Source: an uncultured Verrucomicrobiota bacterium
GTDB taxonomy: Bacteria; Verrucomicrobiota; Verrucomicrobiia; Limisphaerales; UBA9464
Length of the DNA stretch: 64,000 nt
Assembly: GCA_903821635.1 (NCBI GenBank)
Contig: CAIJLV010000217.1
Coordinates: forward strand, 1 to 64,000
Direction of reading: 5' to 3'
A model generated the notes under the pieces. It made no database searches, had not been told where the DNA came from, and saw only the letters and a list, made by a program, of their open reading frames with translations. This document shows, one piece after another, positions 1-7,656 of this stretch. Each line of letters starts with the position of its first letter. The stretch's first letter is position 1. Both the position numbers and the translations under genes were made by a program.

Positions 1-164
1 AAATCGTAAGGCTGGATCGACTCTTTGCTCTGGTGCGATCTAGCGCCATCGGTTTGATGGATGACGGTCTTCGACTCCAGTTCAGCGACCTGCGCCAGCA
101 GATTCTCCACCTCATTTTGGGAGAGCACCTCCTGCCCGGCGGCAATGTTGTCGATAGACTCCAT
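1..164 (-). CDS. fliM: Flagellar motor switch protein FliM, N-terminal part (cut by window edge)
   Basis: Only the first 54 codons are present. The gene starts at an ATG at 164 and reads off the left edge of the window. The translated start carries the short motif LSQNEVENLL near residue 14, the usual FliM N-terminal peptide (LSQxEIDxLL) that binds phosphorylated CheY. It ends at the window edge with IQPYDF, which matches the conserved start of the FliM middle domain. FliM forms the rotor C-ring with FliG and FliN. It follows fliL by 7 bases, in the usual fliL-fliM order. The reading frame was translated by hand. The rest of the protein cannot be judged. Confidence 0.85.
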   Translation of the reverse strand, partial: MESIDNIAAGQEVLSQNEVENLLAQVAELESKTVIHQTDGARSHQSKESIQPYD

Positions 165-171
165 AGGACCC

Positions 172-798
172 CTATTGGATGGCGAAATCAGTCAAAAAAA
201 TGTCGGACACTGTCCCGTTGCCTAGGATCATGTTGAAAGCTCCTATCAACTCGGTGCGGATCAATGCCCGAGCGCCGGGTTTTTCCAAGTCGGTGATGGT
301 TTTTGCCGCCAATGTGTTCGACGCAGCGTCCCGTAGTTGTGCGTCAAACTGTTCGATCAGGGATTTTAGATTGGGCTTGCTGCTGGCCAGTGAAATTTTG
401 GCCTGCAGGTAACGGGTGCCTTTGGTCCCAGAGACATTCACCAAAATCTTTTCGCCCAAGGGCACGGGGGCTTTGGACACCGGGCCACCGCCACCATGTG
501 TATCTTTGCCATCCTTCGCCTCACCGGGTTCCCCGCTGTCCCCGTGGGCAGCGGGTTTTGCTTCCCCGTGAGCGTCGCCCGTTGGTTCGTGCGCTTGCGG
601 TTCGGCTCCGTGCGCGCCGCCGGCGTCGCCCGCCTGTGCGGGGGCACGCAGTTTGGGCAGCAGCACGAATTGCGTGAGGGCATACGCGATGACCGGCATC
701 AGCACGAGGTTGAGGATCAGCGGTAGCAAAGGCTTGATTCCACCGCTCGCGGCTGGTGCGGCGGTGGCCGCCTCGGGGGCTTCTTTGGTGGCTTCCAT
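172..798 (-). CDS. fliL: Flagellar basal body-associated protein FliL
   Basis: This 208-residue single-pass inner-membrane protein surrounds the stator and basal body. One hydrophobic helix lies at about residues 24-46. After it comes an unusual linker (about 50-105) rich in Ala, Gly, Glu, Asp and His, with repeated AHG-type steps. The C-terminal domain (about 110-208) has FliL-like features: a stretch after RYLQAKISL, a helix with LIEQFDAQLRDA, and an end with IRTELIGAFN and VSDIFLTDFAIQ. It sits between flgE and fliM. The call rests on the C-terminal domain and the gene order. The long His-containing linker is the odd part. Confidence 0.85.
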   Translation of the reverse strand: MEATKEAPEAATAAPAASGGIKPLLPLILNLVLMPVIAYALTQFVLLPKLRAPAQAGDAGGAHGAEPQAHEPTGDAHGEAKPAAHGDSGEPGEAKDGKDTHGGGGPVSKAPVPLGEKILVNVSGTKGTRYLQAKISLASSKPNLKSLIEQFDAQLRDAASNTLAAKTITDLEKPGARALIRTELIGAFNMILGNGTVSDIFLTDFAIQ

Positions 799-811
799 AG
801 CGGGATGGGGT

Positions 812-1684
812 TCAGCGCTTCAGATTAACCACTTCTTGTAGCACCTCGTCGCTAGTGGTGATGATGCGGGCGCTGGCTTGGAAGCCGCGCTGAGTGGTGA
901 TCAGGTTCGCAAATTCGTTGGTTAGATCGACGTTGGAGAGTTCCAGCGAGCCGGCGGTGATTTTTCCCAAGCCGTTGGTTCCGGGCGCGGCCGTCGTTGG
1001 CGAATCGGCTCCACCCAACGGCCCGGCGGCAGCGATAGACGTATAGAGGTTATTTCCCGCCTTCAACAACGCCTGCGGGTCGCGGAAGTTTTGGAGCAAG
1101 ATCTGCGCACGGGTGTAGGGGGCCGCGCTGCTGCCTTCCAACGAGACTTGAATCAATCCCTCGGGGGTGATGTTAAAGGCCCGCATCGCCGCGTCCGCGT
1201 CCGCGTCTTCTGGCCGCTGCTCGGCATCGATCTTGATATCCCCACGCGTGGTGCCGGCCATGTCACTGAAGCCCTGAAGTCGGAAGCCCTCACTGGTAAC
1301 CAAAAAACCGGCGTCATCGCGGCGGAAGTTACCCGCCCGGGTGGCGAATTCATTGCTGGTGATCGGGTCGCGCACCATGAAGAAGCCTTCGCCGGCGAGA
1401 GCCAGATCCGTGTCCACCCCGGTCTGGCTGACCGCGCCCGCACTGAACAGGTTTCGGATCGCCGTGGTAGTGACTCCCGCGCCAATCTGTTGGCCGGGTA
1501 AAGATCCCAATCCGCCGGTGCTGCCGCTGGACGCCAGCAGTGTTTGGCTGAAGGCGTCACCAAAATCCGCCCGGCCGGACTTGAAGGCGATGGTGTTGGA
1601 GTTGGCGATGTTGTTGCCGATGACATCCAGCCGGGATTGGAACTGGTGGATGCCGCTGACGCCGGAGTTAAGGGAGCGAATCAT
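812..1684 (-). CDS. flgE: Flagellar hook protein FlgE (short form)
   Basis: This 290-residue axial protein opens with a typical hook/rod N-terminal helix (LNSGVSGIHQFQSRLDVIGN then NIANSNTIAFKSGRADF). It has the FlgE/F/G core motif around DLALAGEGFFMVRD and closes with the matching C-terminal helix (SNVDLTNEFANLITTQRGFQ). Known hook proteins are commonly about 400 residues, so this one probably lacks most of the surface domains. Its start codon overlaps the flgD stop by 4 bases (ATGA). That position directly after the hook-cap gene argues for FlgE over FlgF or FlgG, which have the same ends and would be nearer this length. Family sure, paralogue assignment likely. Confidence 0.8.
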   Translation of the reverse strand: MIRSLNSGVSGIHQFQSRLDVIGNNIANSNTIAFKSGRADFGDAFSQTLLASSGSTGGLGSLPGQQIGAGVTTTAIRNLFSAGAVSQTGVDTDLALAGEGFFMVRDPITSNEFATRAGNFRRDDAGFLVTSEGFRLQGFSDMAGTTRGDIKIDAEQRPEDADADAAMRAFNITPEGLIQVSLEGSSAAPYTRAQILLQNFRDPQALLKAGNNLYTSIAAAGPLGGADSPTTAAPGTNGLGKITAGSLELSNVDLTNEFANLITTQRGFQASARIITTSDEVLQEVVNLKR

Positions 1685-2130
1685 GGTCTTTCGGATGAAG
1701 TTACCTGGGGGATGGTGGGCGTGACCGCGAGCACTTGCCCGAGGTCATACACGTTTCCATCCACCATCAGTTTGGGCGTCCCTTCCACGGTTTGCACGGC
1801 AGCGACAATCCCTTCGGCCGTGGTGTTTTCGTCCACTCGCAGGCTGACGGTTTGCCCCAGCAGCGAATAGGCCTGCAAAAATTGTTGATCCCCGCGCATC
1901 TGTGCCATGTCGGACTGCATGGTCTTCGACTGCTCCAAGGCGCTGAATTGGGCCATCTGCGCGATGAATTCGGTATCCTGGGTCGGTTTGAGCGGGTCTT
2001 GGCTGGTCATCTGCGCCACGAGCAGCTTGAGGAAATCCTGCTGGTCCAGAGTCTGCACCGGCACGCGTTCGGCGGCGGTGAAGCTGGCACTAGTGGCGGT
2101 CGGGCCGAGGATGGCAGAGGTGGCTGACAT
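1681..2130 (-). CDS. flgD: Flagellar hook assembly (cap) protein FlgD
   Basis: This 149-residue scaffold caps the growing hook. The region after the start shows the FlgD signature: DQQDFLKLLVAQMTSQDPLK, then DTEFIAQMAQFSALEQSKTM. The C-terminal half looks like the small FlgD beta domain (VSLRVDENTTAEGIVAAVQT). I chose the ATG at 2130 because it begins 8 bases after the fliK stop. An in-frame start further upstream would overlap fliK and encode a non-conserved, arginine/proline-rich leader. The gene overlaps flgE by 4 bases, which suggests coupled translation of cap and hook protein. Confidence 0.9.
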   Translation of the reverse strand: MSATSAILGPTATSASFTAAERVPVQTLDQQDFLKLLVAQMTSQDPLKPTQDTEFIAQMAQFSALEQSKTMQSDMAQMRGDQQFLQAYSLLGQTVSLRVDENTTAEGIVAAVQTVEGTPKLMVDGNVYDLGQVLAVTPTIPQVTSSERP

Positions 2131-2138
2131 GGTTTGAT

Positions 2139-3536
2139 TTAGGCCCACGATTCGAGCACCCGTTGCGGTCCGGTGAAGGCACGTTGAAGGGGGGCAATCG
2201 TGGAGGTGGCGGAAATGGGGCGGGCGCCGACGGCTTGGTTTCTGGGGTCGGGCCACCATTCGGTCGGGTCCGAGGGGTGGTGTGGCGCCCCCTGCTGCTG
2301 GCGCCCGAACTGTTCGCCTCCGGCGAACAGGGAGCCGCCTTCAAGCGGTGCGAGTCGGATGCCTTGCTGGGCGAGTGATTCCTGAAGGCGAGCCCAGCCG
2401 GTATTCAATTGGTGCGAGTCACCGCGCTCACAACGGATCTGGACCTCAATCTGCCCGCCATGCTGCGTCAGTTGAAGGTGCAGCTCCGTCCCGCGATCCG
2501 GTTTCAGGACCACGTCGAGCGCTTCCAGAGAGGAACGCCGGAAATGCACCACCTGCTCAAGGATCAGGGGGGCCAGATCCCGAGCGGGTTCCAAGCGGGC
2601 CACCGCGTCGAGCGCTTCGCTCTCGAGGGACGTGCCCGTGGCCGATTCACCGACCCACTGAGTCTGAGACCGGGAAAGTTCTTCTCCGCTAGGACTCTCG
2701 ACGCCCGCCCCGGTCCCCGGCCGGTGGGCTCCCAACCGGGCCGGGCTGGATAATCCTTGCCGGGCTGTCACCAGTGGAACCGGCGACCCGGCAATTTCCT
2801 CCTGTTGAAGCGTTGGTTTCATGTCCGACTGCTGTTGAGCAACGGTTGTGCCAGCGGCGGGCTGATTGTGAATTGGCGCTCCACCTTCGCGAACGACCGT
2901 GATTTCTGCCTCGTCCGAGGTTGCGGTCCAAGTCGAGTCGAGTCGCAGTTTGCCAGCGTCAGTTTCCTTGGATTGGTTCGGCGCTGAAGCGGGTCCATCG
3001 GGTTGCACTCGGCTTTCGTCGGTCCGAGCGCGGGCTTCCGTGCGCAGGGCAGCAGGCGGGAGCGACGAGTCGGGCTCCGGCTGAAGGGCCCCTTCGACGA
3101 ACAAATCCCGTGCTCTCAACGACAGCAAGGAATCCTCCTCCAAGCTAACGCCCAAAGCGGTCGCCGCCGCGACCTCGGAACCGGCCTGCAGTTCCGGGGC
3201 CGTTTCTAGCAGCCGAATATCCGCCTGGGGCGGTGGGGGCAAACTCGACCACAGGGCTCCGGACCACGACGCGGGTTCATTGTCCGCGTCCGTTTCAGGC
3301 GCTCCGGGACGGCGCTCCGATCGGATCAATGGCTTCAATTTCTCGGCGTCCGCTTGGGCGGCGAAGGGTTCTGCACTGGGCCGGTTAGCGGTATCCGGCC
3401 CGCCCTCTTTCAGCCCAGCGGTGAACGACTCAAACGATCGCTGAAGTTGGGCCGAGGTGGGGTGAAGGCCGAGGGGGCGCGGCGAGAATTCCACCGCCGG
3501 CGTCGCGTGGGGAAAAGTGGCGGGCGCAGGATTCAT
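2139..3536 (-). CDS. fliK: Flagellar hook-length control protein FliK
   Basis: This 465-residue protein has a long, low-complexity N-terminal two-thirds rich in Pro, Ala, Ser and Glu, as expected for the FliK ruler region. Its compact C-terminal domain (about 320-410) carries the Flg_hook pattern: LDVVLKPDRGTELHLQLTQ, then GGQIEVQIRCERGD, then LQESLAQQGIRLAPLE. That domain switches export from hook to filament substrates through FlhB. The gene overlaps the upstream motE-like gene by 4 bases and precedes flgD. Only the C-terminal domain is recognisable. The ruler is not conserved in sequence, as usual for the family. Confidence 0.85.
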   Translation of the reverse strand: MNPAPATFPHATPAVEFSPRPLGLHPTSAQLQRSFESFTAGLKEGGPDTANRPSAEPFAAQADAEKLKPLIRSERRPGAPETDADNEPASWSGALWSSLPPPPQADIRLLETAPELQAGSEVAAATALGVSLEEDSLLSLRARDLFVEGALQPEPDSSLPPAALRTEARARTDESRVQPDGPASAPNQSKETDAGKLRLDSTWTATSDEAEITVVREGGAPIHNQPAAGTTVAQQQSDMKPTLQQEEIAGSPVPLVTARQGLSSPARLGAHRPGTGAGVESPSGEELSRSQTQWVGESATGTSLESEALDAVARLEPARDLAPLILEQVVHFRRSSLEALDVVLKPDRGTELHLQLTQHGGQIEVQIRCERGDSHQLNTGWARLQESLAQQGIRLAPLEGGSLFAGGEQFGRQQQGAPHHPSDPTEWWPDPRNQAVGARPISATSTIAPLQRAFTGPQRVLESWA

Positions 3537-4147
3537 GATTTGGGTTTGGCTGGGGGAAGCTTGGCCAAGCGGAGTTTTTCAATCAGCTCGTTGGCGCGTT
3601 TCGCTTCGGCCGGGCCTTGGGCGGACATCGCTTCGAGGATGGGGCCGATTTCAATCTCCTTCATTTGGGTAAGCGCTTTCACGACGGAAGAATCGTCTTG
3701 GCCGCGGAAGATTCCGGCGACGCCCCCGGGGGTCATGCTGGCGTAGGTTTTGGCGAGCCGTTTTAGATTGGTGACCTCGTCTGCTTTTACCTCGACGACC
3801 CGTTTGTCGATTTCGGCTTGGATGCGTTTCACGGTTTCGGCGACTTCGTCAATTTCCTTGCGCTCGGTTTTCAAGCGAGTGGACAACTGGTTGAGGTCGT
3901 GTTCGCGCGTGGTCAGGGCTTCTTTTTCAGCTTTCAGTTCCTTGATGAGTTGGTCGATCTCCGGATTGAAATAGACCCACGACTCGACGGGCGCCAAAGG
4001 CGTCCGCGGGGCCTCCTCGGCGTGGGCGGCCGGGGGGGCGGGCGGGCGGATGGAGGGGGCGGCGGATTGCAGGGTAAGAAGCCAAGTTATGAGGAAGGCG
4101 AGGCCGCCGGCCATGGAGGAGATGAGCGGGGATTGAAGCGCTTTCAT
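3533..4147 (-). CDS. MotE-like flagellar protein (MgtE-N-like domain)
   Basis: This 204-residue protein has an N-terminal membrane helix (about 10-28), a proline-rich spacer, and a coiled coil rich in Glu and Lys (about 65-125). Its C-terminal part (about 130-190) resembles the MgtE intracellular N domain, with LAKTYASMTPGGVAGIF and LEAMSAQGPAEAKRANEL. In other bacteria this layout belongs to MotE-type proteins, which are encoded between fliJ and fliK and act as chaperones or scaffolds of the motor. Here the gene lies exactly there and overlaps fliK by 4 bases. The function is inferred from architecture and position. Confidence 0.7.
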   Translation of the reverse strand: MKALQSPLISSMAGGLAFLITWLLTLQSAAPSIRPPAPPAAHAEEAPRTPLAPVESWVYFNPEIDQLIKELKAEKEALTTREHDLNQLSTRLKTERKEIDEVAETVKRIQAEIDKRVVEVKADEVTNLKRLAKTYASMTPGGVAGIFRGQDDSSVVKALTQMKEIEIGPILEAMSAQGPAEAKRANELIEKLRLAKLPPAKPKS

Positions 4148-4159
4148 GGGAGGGAGAGG

Positions 4160-4609
4160 TCAGCCTAAAAGGCCGGGCGCGGTGCGGGAAGCGGGCAGGT
4201 CATCGAGCCATTTTTGCTCTTCGCGCTGCTGTTCCATTTGGTGGCCGGATTGGGCCCGGTCGTGGTGTTTCTGGACGGCTTCGCTTTCGCGCCGGGCGGT
4301 GACCATCAGGCCGAGGGCTTGGTTGAGGTGGGCTTCCGCTTGGTCGAGTTGGGTGGCGGCGGCTTGACACTGGTCTTGCAGGCGGGAGCCAAACGCCTGC
4401 TGGTGGCGGAGGTCGCCGGCGGGCACGCCTTCGTCGAGCAGTCGGCTGCATTCGGCCTGATTGGCGGCGAGTTCGCGTTCGGCGGCGTCAAGCCGTTGGC
4501 TGGCTTGGGCGCGCTGGTTCAGGGCTCCGGCGTAGTGCTCGGTGGCTTCGTGCTCGTGCCGGTCGCGGAGGCGTTGCACGGCTTGGAGTCGGTAGCGAAA
4601 GGCTTTCAT
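4160..4609 (-). CDS. fliJ: Flagellar export protein FliJ
   Basis: This 149-residue, almost fully alpha-helical protein starts with the common FliJ opening MKAFRYRLQAVQRLRDRHE. It continues as heptad-like helices full of Ala, Glu, Gln and Arg. FliJ is the central stalk of the export ATPase, inserted in the FliI hexamer, and helps couple it to the FlhA gate. It lies 13 bases after fliI and 12 bases before the motE-like gene. Sequence conservation in this family is low, so the call rests on the N-terminal motif, size, coiled-coil character and position. Confidence 0.85.
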   Translation of the reverse strand: MKAFRYRLQAVQRLRDRHEHEATEHYAGALNQRAQASQRLDAAERELAANQAECSRLLDEGVPAGDLRHQQAFGSRLQDQCQAAATQLDQAEAHLNQALGLMVTARRESEAVQKHHDRAQSGHQMEQQREEQKWLDDLPASRTAPGLLG

Positions 4610-4622
4610 GGGTTGGGCTCAT

Positions 4623-5999
4623 TTACCGGGCACCTGCGGGCCGCGGGCGCGTTGGTTCCGGCACGTTCATCAACTGGGCGAGCAGCTTCCAACTGTCGGC
4701 GGCGGCGAAACCTTCCTGCACGCCTTGTTTGAGAAAGGTGTTCAGCGGGCCATGCAGTTGGATCGCACGGTCCACCACCGGATTGGTGCCCTGCGGATAG
4801 GCGCCAATGTTGATGAGGTCCTGATTGGTTTTGTAAACGGCCATCAATTCGCGGGCCCGAGCCGCTAGGTCGATCTGTTCCGGTGTGGTCAGGTCGCGCA
4901 CGAGTCGGCTGACGCTCTGCAAGACGTCCACGGCTGGGTAGTGGTTGGCTTGGGCGAGCTCGCGGGTTAGCACGATGTGGCCATCGAGGATTGAGCGGAC
5001 CGCATCGGCGATGGGTTCGTTCATGTCGTCGCCTTCGACAAGGGTCGTAAACAGGCCGGTGATTGAGCCGCGTTCTCCGGTGCCGGCGCGTTCGAGCAAT
5101 TGCGGCAGGTAGGAGAAAACAGATGGCGTATAACCGCGGGTGGCCGGCGGCTCGCCCACGGCGAGGCCGATCTCCCGTTGCGCCATCGCAAAGCGGGTCA
5201 CCGAATCCATCATCAGCAGGACATTGAGGCCAGCGTCGCGAAAGTGCTCGGCAATGGTCATGGCGACGAAGGCGCCTTTGAGCCGTGCCAGTGCGGGGTC
5301 GTTGGAGGTGGCGACGATGATGACGGACTTTTGGCGCCCGGCCTCATTGAGATCCTTTTCTAGAAATTCCCGGACTTCCCGACCCCGTTCGCCGATGAGC
5401 GCGATCACGTTCACGTCGGCCTCGGCGCGACTGGCCATCATGCCGAGTAGTGTGGACTTGCCGACGCCGCTGCCGGCGAAGATGCCGAGGCGTTGACCGC
5501 GCCCGCAGGGCACAAACGAATCAATGGCTTTCACGCCGGTTTGGAAGGGGTGCGTGATCCGTTGGCGCCGCAGCGGATGAGGCGGCTGCACGTTGACGCT
5601 GACGTAGTTCTCCGCCTGAAGCGGACCCCGACCGTCGATCGGAATGCCGAGGCCGCTGATGATTCGCCCTCGGAGTTTGGCGCCGACCGGGGCTTGGAGC
5701 GGCCGGCCGAGGGCGATGACTTCGCAACCGGGATGGATGCCGTGGATGTCGCCGAGTGGCATCAGGAGGACGTGGCGATCGCGGAAGCCGACGATCTCGG
5801 CCAGGGTGGACGTTTCATGCCGGGGCGACTCGATGCGGCATACTTCGCCGACGGCGGCCATCGGACCCTGAGCTTCGATCAGCAGGCCGATGAGTTGTGC
5901 GACCCGCCCACGATTTTGCAGGGGGCGAGTGTGGCGCACCCGGTGTAGGAGGGTTCGGAGACGGGCTTTAGGAAAGCCGGTTGGGGGCGTGATGAGCAT
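4623..5999 (-). CDS. fliI: Flagellum-specific export ATPase FliI
   Basis: This 458-residue cytoplasmic ATPase energises type III flagellar export. The N-terminal beta-barrel is followed by the F1-like catalytic core: Walker A GSGVGKST at about residues 176-183, ALIGERGREVREF at about 200-212, a Walker B region at LNVLLMMDSVTRFAMAQREI, and the FliI-typical GYTPSVFSYLPQLLERAG. The C-terminal helical part contains DLINIGAYPQGTNP. The length is standard for the family. The start overlaps the fliH stop by one base (TGATG), and FliH is its regulator. Confidence 0.97.
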   Translation of the reverse strand: MLITPPTGFPKARLRTLLHRVRHTRPLQNRGRVAQLIGLLIEAQGPMAAVGEVCRIESPRHETSTLAEIVGFRDRHVLLMPLGDIHGIHPGCEVIALGRPLQAPVGAKLRGRIISGLGIPIDGRGPLQAENYVSVNVQPPHPLRRQRITHPFQTGVKAIDSFVPCGRGQRLGIFAGSGVGKSTLLGMMASRAEADVNVIALIGERGREVREFLEKDLNEAGRQKSVIIVATSNDPALARLKGAFVAMTIAEHFRDAGLNVLLMMDSVTRFAMAQREIGLAVGEPPATRGYTPSVFSYLPQLLERAGTGERGSITGLFTTLVEGDDMNEPIADAVRSILDGHIVLTRELAQANHYPAVDVLQSVSRLVRDLTTPEQIDLAARARELMAVYKTNQDLINIGAYPQGTNPVVDRAIQLHGPLNTFLKQGVQEGFAAADSWKLLAQLMNVPEPTRPRPAGAR

Positions 6000-6586
6000 C
6001 AGCTTTGGAGTGCTTCCTGGAGCACTTCGAACTTGGTTTCACGGCGGGCATCAATGCTGCCAAAATTGGTCTGCACAATGCAGCCGCCGCGGGTCACCTC
6101 GGAGGAAACCTCAAAGGTGATCTGTTCGGCGCCGGTGCCGGATTTTAAGAGAGGCGAATCGACTTGCTGCAAGAGCGCGAGGTCGGCGGGGTGCAACTGC
6201 ACGCGCAACCCGGCTTTATCTTCGATGTCGGCAAGGGCTTCGCGGACGGCGGCCTCGACATGCGCCTCTGAAATAGGGAGGCCGGCGACGAGTTTGCGGG
6301 CGAGTTCGAGGGCGAGGGAGACGAGCGTGCTTTCGCACTCGCGCGCGACTTGAGCGATGGATTGGCGGAGGGACTGGAGGACGCCGTTCTGGAGTTGCAC
6401 CAAGTCGGCGCGCTGACGTTCCAGTTGCTCTCGGAGGGTATGTTCGGTCTCCTGGCGGCCGCGTTCGTAGGCGGTGTGTTCGATTTCACGGGTGCGCTCG
6501 GCGAGCGAATCAGCCCGGGCGGAACCGGTGATCCGGGCGTCGTAAAGCGGACTGGTTAGGCGGATTGGTTCACGCCAGGCACTCAT
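5999..6586 (-). CDS. fliH: Flagellar assembly protein FliH
   Basis: This 195-residue protein has a long charged helical N-terminal half (residues 30-100, many Glu, Gln and Arg). Its FliH/YscL-type C-terminal domain includes LVSLALELARKLVAGLPISE, VEAAVREALADIEDK and the closing GGCIVQTNFGSIDARRETKF. FliH dimers hold the FliI ATPase and link it to the C-ring. The gene overlaps fliG upstream by 4 bases and fliI downstream by one base. The family diverges strongly, but this C-terminal pattern and the position make the call firm. Confidence 0.9.
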   Translation of the reverse strand: MSAWREPIRLTSPLYDARITGSARADSLAERTREIEHTAYERGRQETEHTLREQLERQRADLVQLQNGVLQSLRQSIAQVARECESTLVSLALELARKLVAGLPISEAHVEAAVREALADIEDKAGLRVQLHPADLALLQQVDSPLLKSGTGAEQITFEVSSEVTRGGCIVQTNFGSIDARRETKFEVLQEALQS

Positions 6587-7653
6587 TTGGAGCCTTCCTT
6601 CGCACTGTCGCCGAGTTCGATTTCGCCTTCGCTTTCGAGGCGCCGAACCGTCTCGATGATTCTTAGTTGCGCGGCTTCGATGTCGCGCAGTTTGAGCGGG
6701 CCCATGAGGGAGATTTCTTCAGCGACTGTTTCGGCGGCGCGTTTGGAAATGCAGCTGAGCAACTTGTTCTTGAGGTCTTCGCTGCACGTCTTGAGCGCCA
6801 CAGTGAGGTCGCGCATATCCACTTCGCGGAGGATGCGCTGAAGCGCCATGACTTCGAGATTCCGCAGGTCTTCGAAGGTGAACATTTTTTGACGGATCGA
6901 GAGGCCGAGTTCGGGATTTCGTTCCTCCAAAATCATCAGCAGTGACTTGCTGATGTTCTTGTCGAGGGCGTTGAGGATGCTGGCGGCTGAGCGGACGCCG
7001 CCGGTTTGATTCAGGGCGCGGGTGTGTTTGCCGCCGAGCCGTTGGGTGATGACTTCGACGATTTTTTCCACCACCTCGATCGGGGTCGGGGACAGGGTGG
7101 CGAGCCGTTCGACGACATCCTCCCGGAGTTCCTGACGGAGCAGCATGATGAGTTCGGAAGCTTTTTCTGGGGTCAGGTAGCTGGCGATCAGGGCGATGGT
7201 CTGCGGTTGCTCTGTCTTCACCAGATTGAAGAGCTGGCGGGCCTCAAGGTCGACAATCTGCTGGATGGCGGCGACCGGGGCGCGCTGGGGGGCTACGCGG
7301 CTGATGATGTTGGACGCCTTGAACAAACCGACGGCGCGTTCGAGCGTGCCTTGGGTAAAATCAATGCCGCCGCGCAACGCCGTGCTGGCGTGGACGGCGA
7401 TGGCGCTGAATTCCTTCAGCACCTCGGCCTGCACTTCTTGGCTCAGCATGGTGAGCTTGGTGGTTTCGGTGCAGACGGCCTCCAGTTCGTGCTCGTCGAG
7501 TTGCCTCAGGAGGAGGGAGGCACTTTCCGGACCGAGCACGATCAACAACGCGGCCAACCGTTGCACCTTGGTCATCTTGGCGACCTCAGCGGCGGCCGCG
7601 GCAGCGGCGGGTGAAGGCTCGGTGGAACTGGATTTATCGGTGGTGGCTTCCAT
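6583..7653 (-). CDS. fliG: Flagellar motor switch protein FliG
   Basis: This 356-residue rotor protein binds FliF and meets the stator. After an Ala-rich leader comes the N-terminal domain (MTKVQRLAALLIVLGPESAS). The middle domain contains EQPQTIALIASYLTPEKASE. The C-terminal torque domain contains FEDLRNLEVMALQRILREVD and LSCISKRAAETVAEEISLMG, with the charged helix (REVDMRD and neighbours) expected at the stator interface. The gene follows fliF by 3 bases and overlaps fliH by 4. The length is slightly above the usual 330-340 because of the leader at residues 1-25. Confidence 0.97.
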   Translation of the reverse strand: MEATTDKSSSTEPSPAAAAAAAEVAKMTKVQRLAALLIVLGPESASLLLRQLDEHELEAVCTETTKLTMLSQEVQAEVLKEFSAIAVHASTALRGGIDFTQGTLERAVGLFKASNIISRVAPQRAPVAAIQQIVDLEARQLFNLVKTEQPQTIALIASYLTPEKASELIMLLRQELREDVVERLATLSPTPIEVVEKIVEVITQRLGGKHTRALNQTGGVRSAASILNALDKNISKSLLMILEERNPELGLSIRQKMFTFEDLRNLEVMALQRILREVDMRDLTVALKTCSEDLKNKLLSCISKRAAETVAEEISLMGPLKLRDIEAAQLRIIETVRRLESEGEIELGDSAKEGSK

Positions 7654-7656
7654 AAG

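Noticed and set aside
2131..2259. Longer FlgD start at 2259
   Set aside because: It would overlap fliK by over 100 bases and add an Arg/Pro-rich leader not seen in the family. The ATG at 2130 sits 8 bases after the fliK stop.
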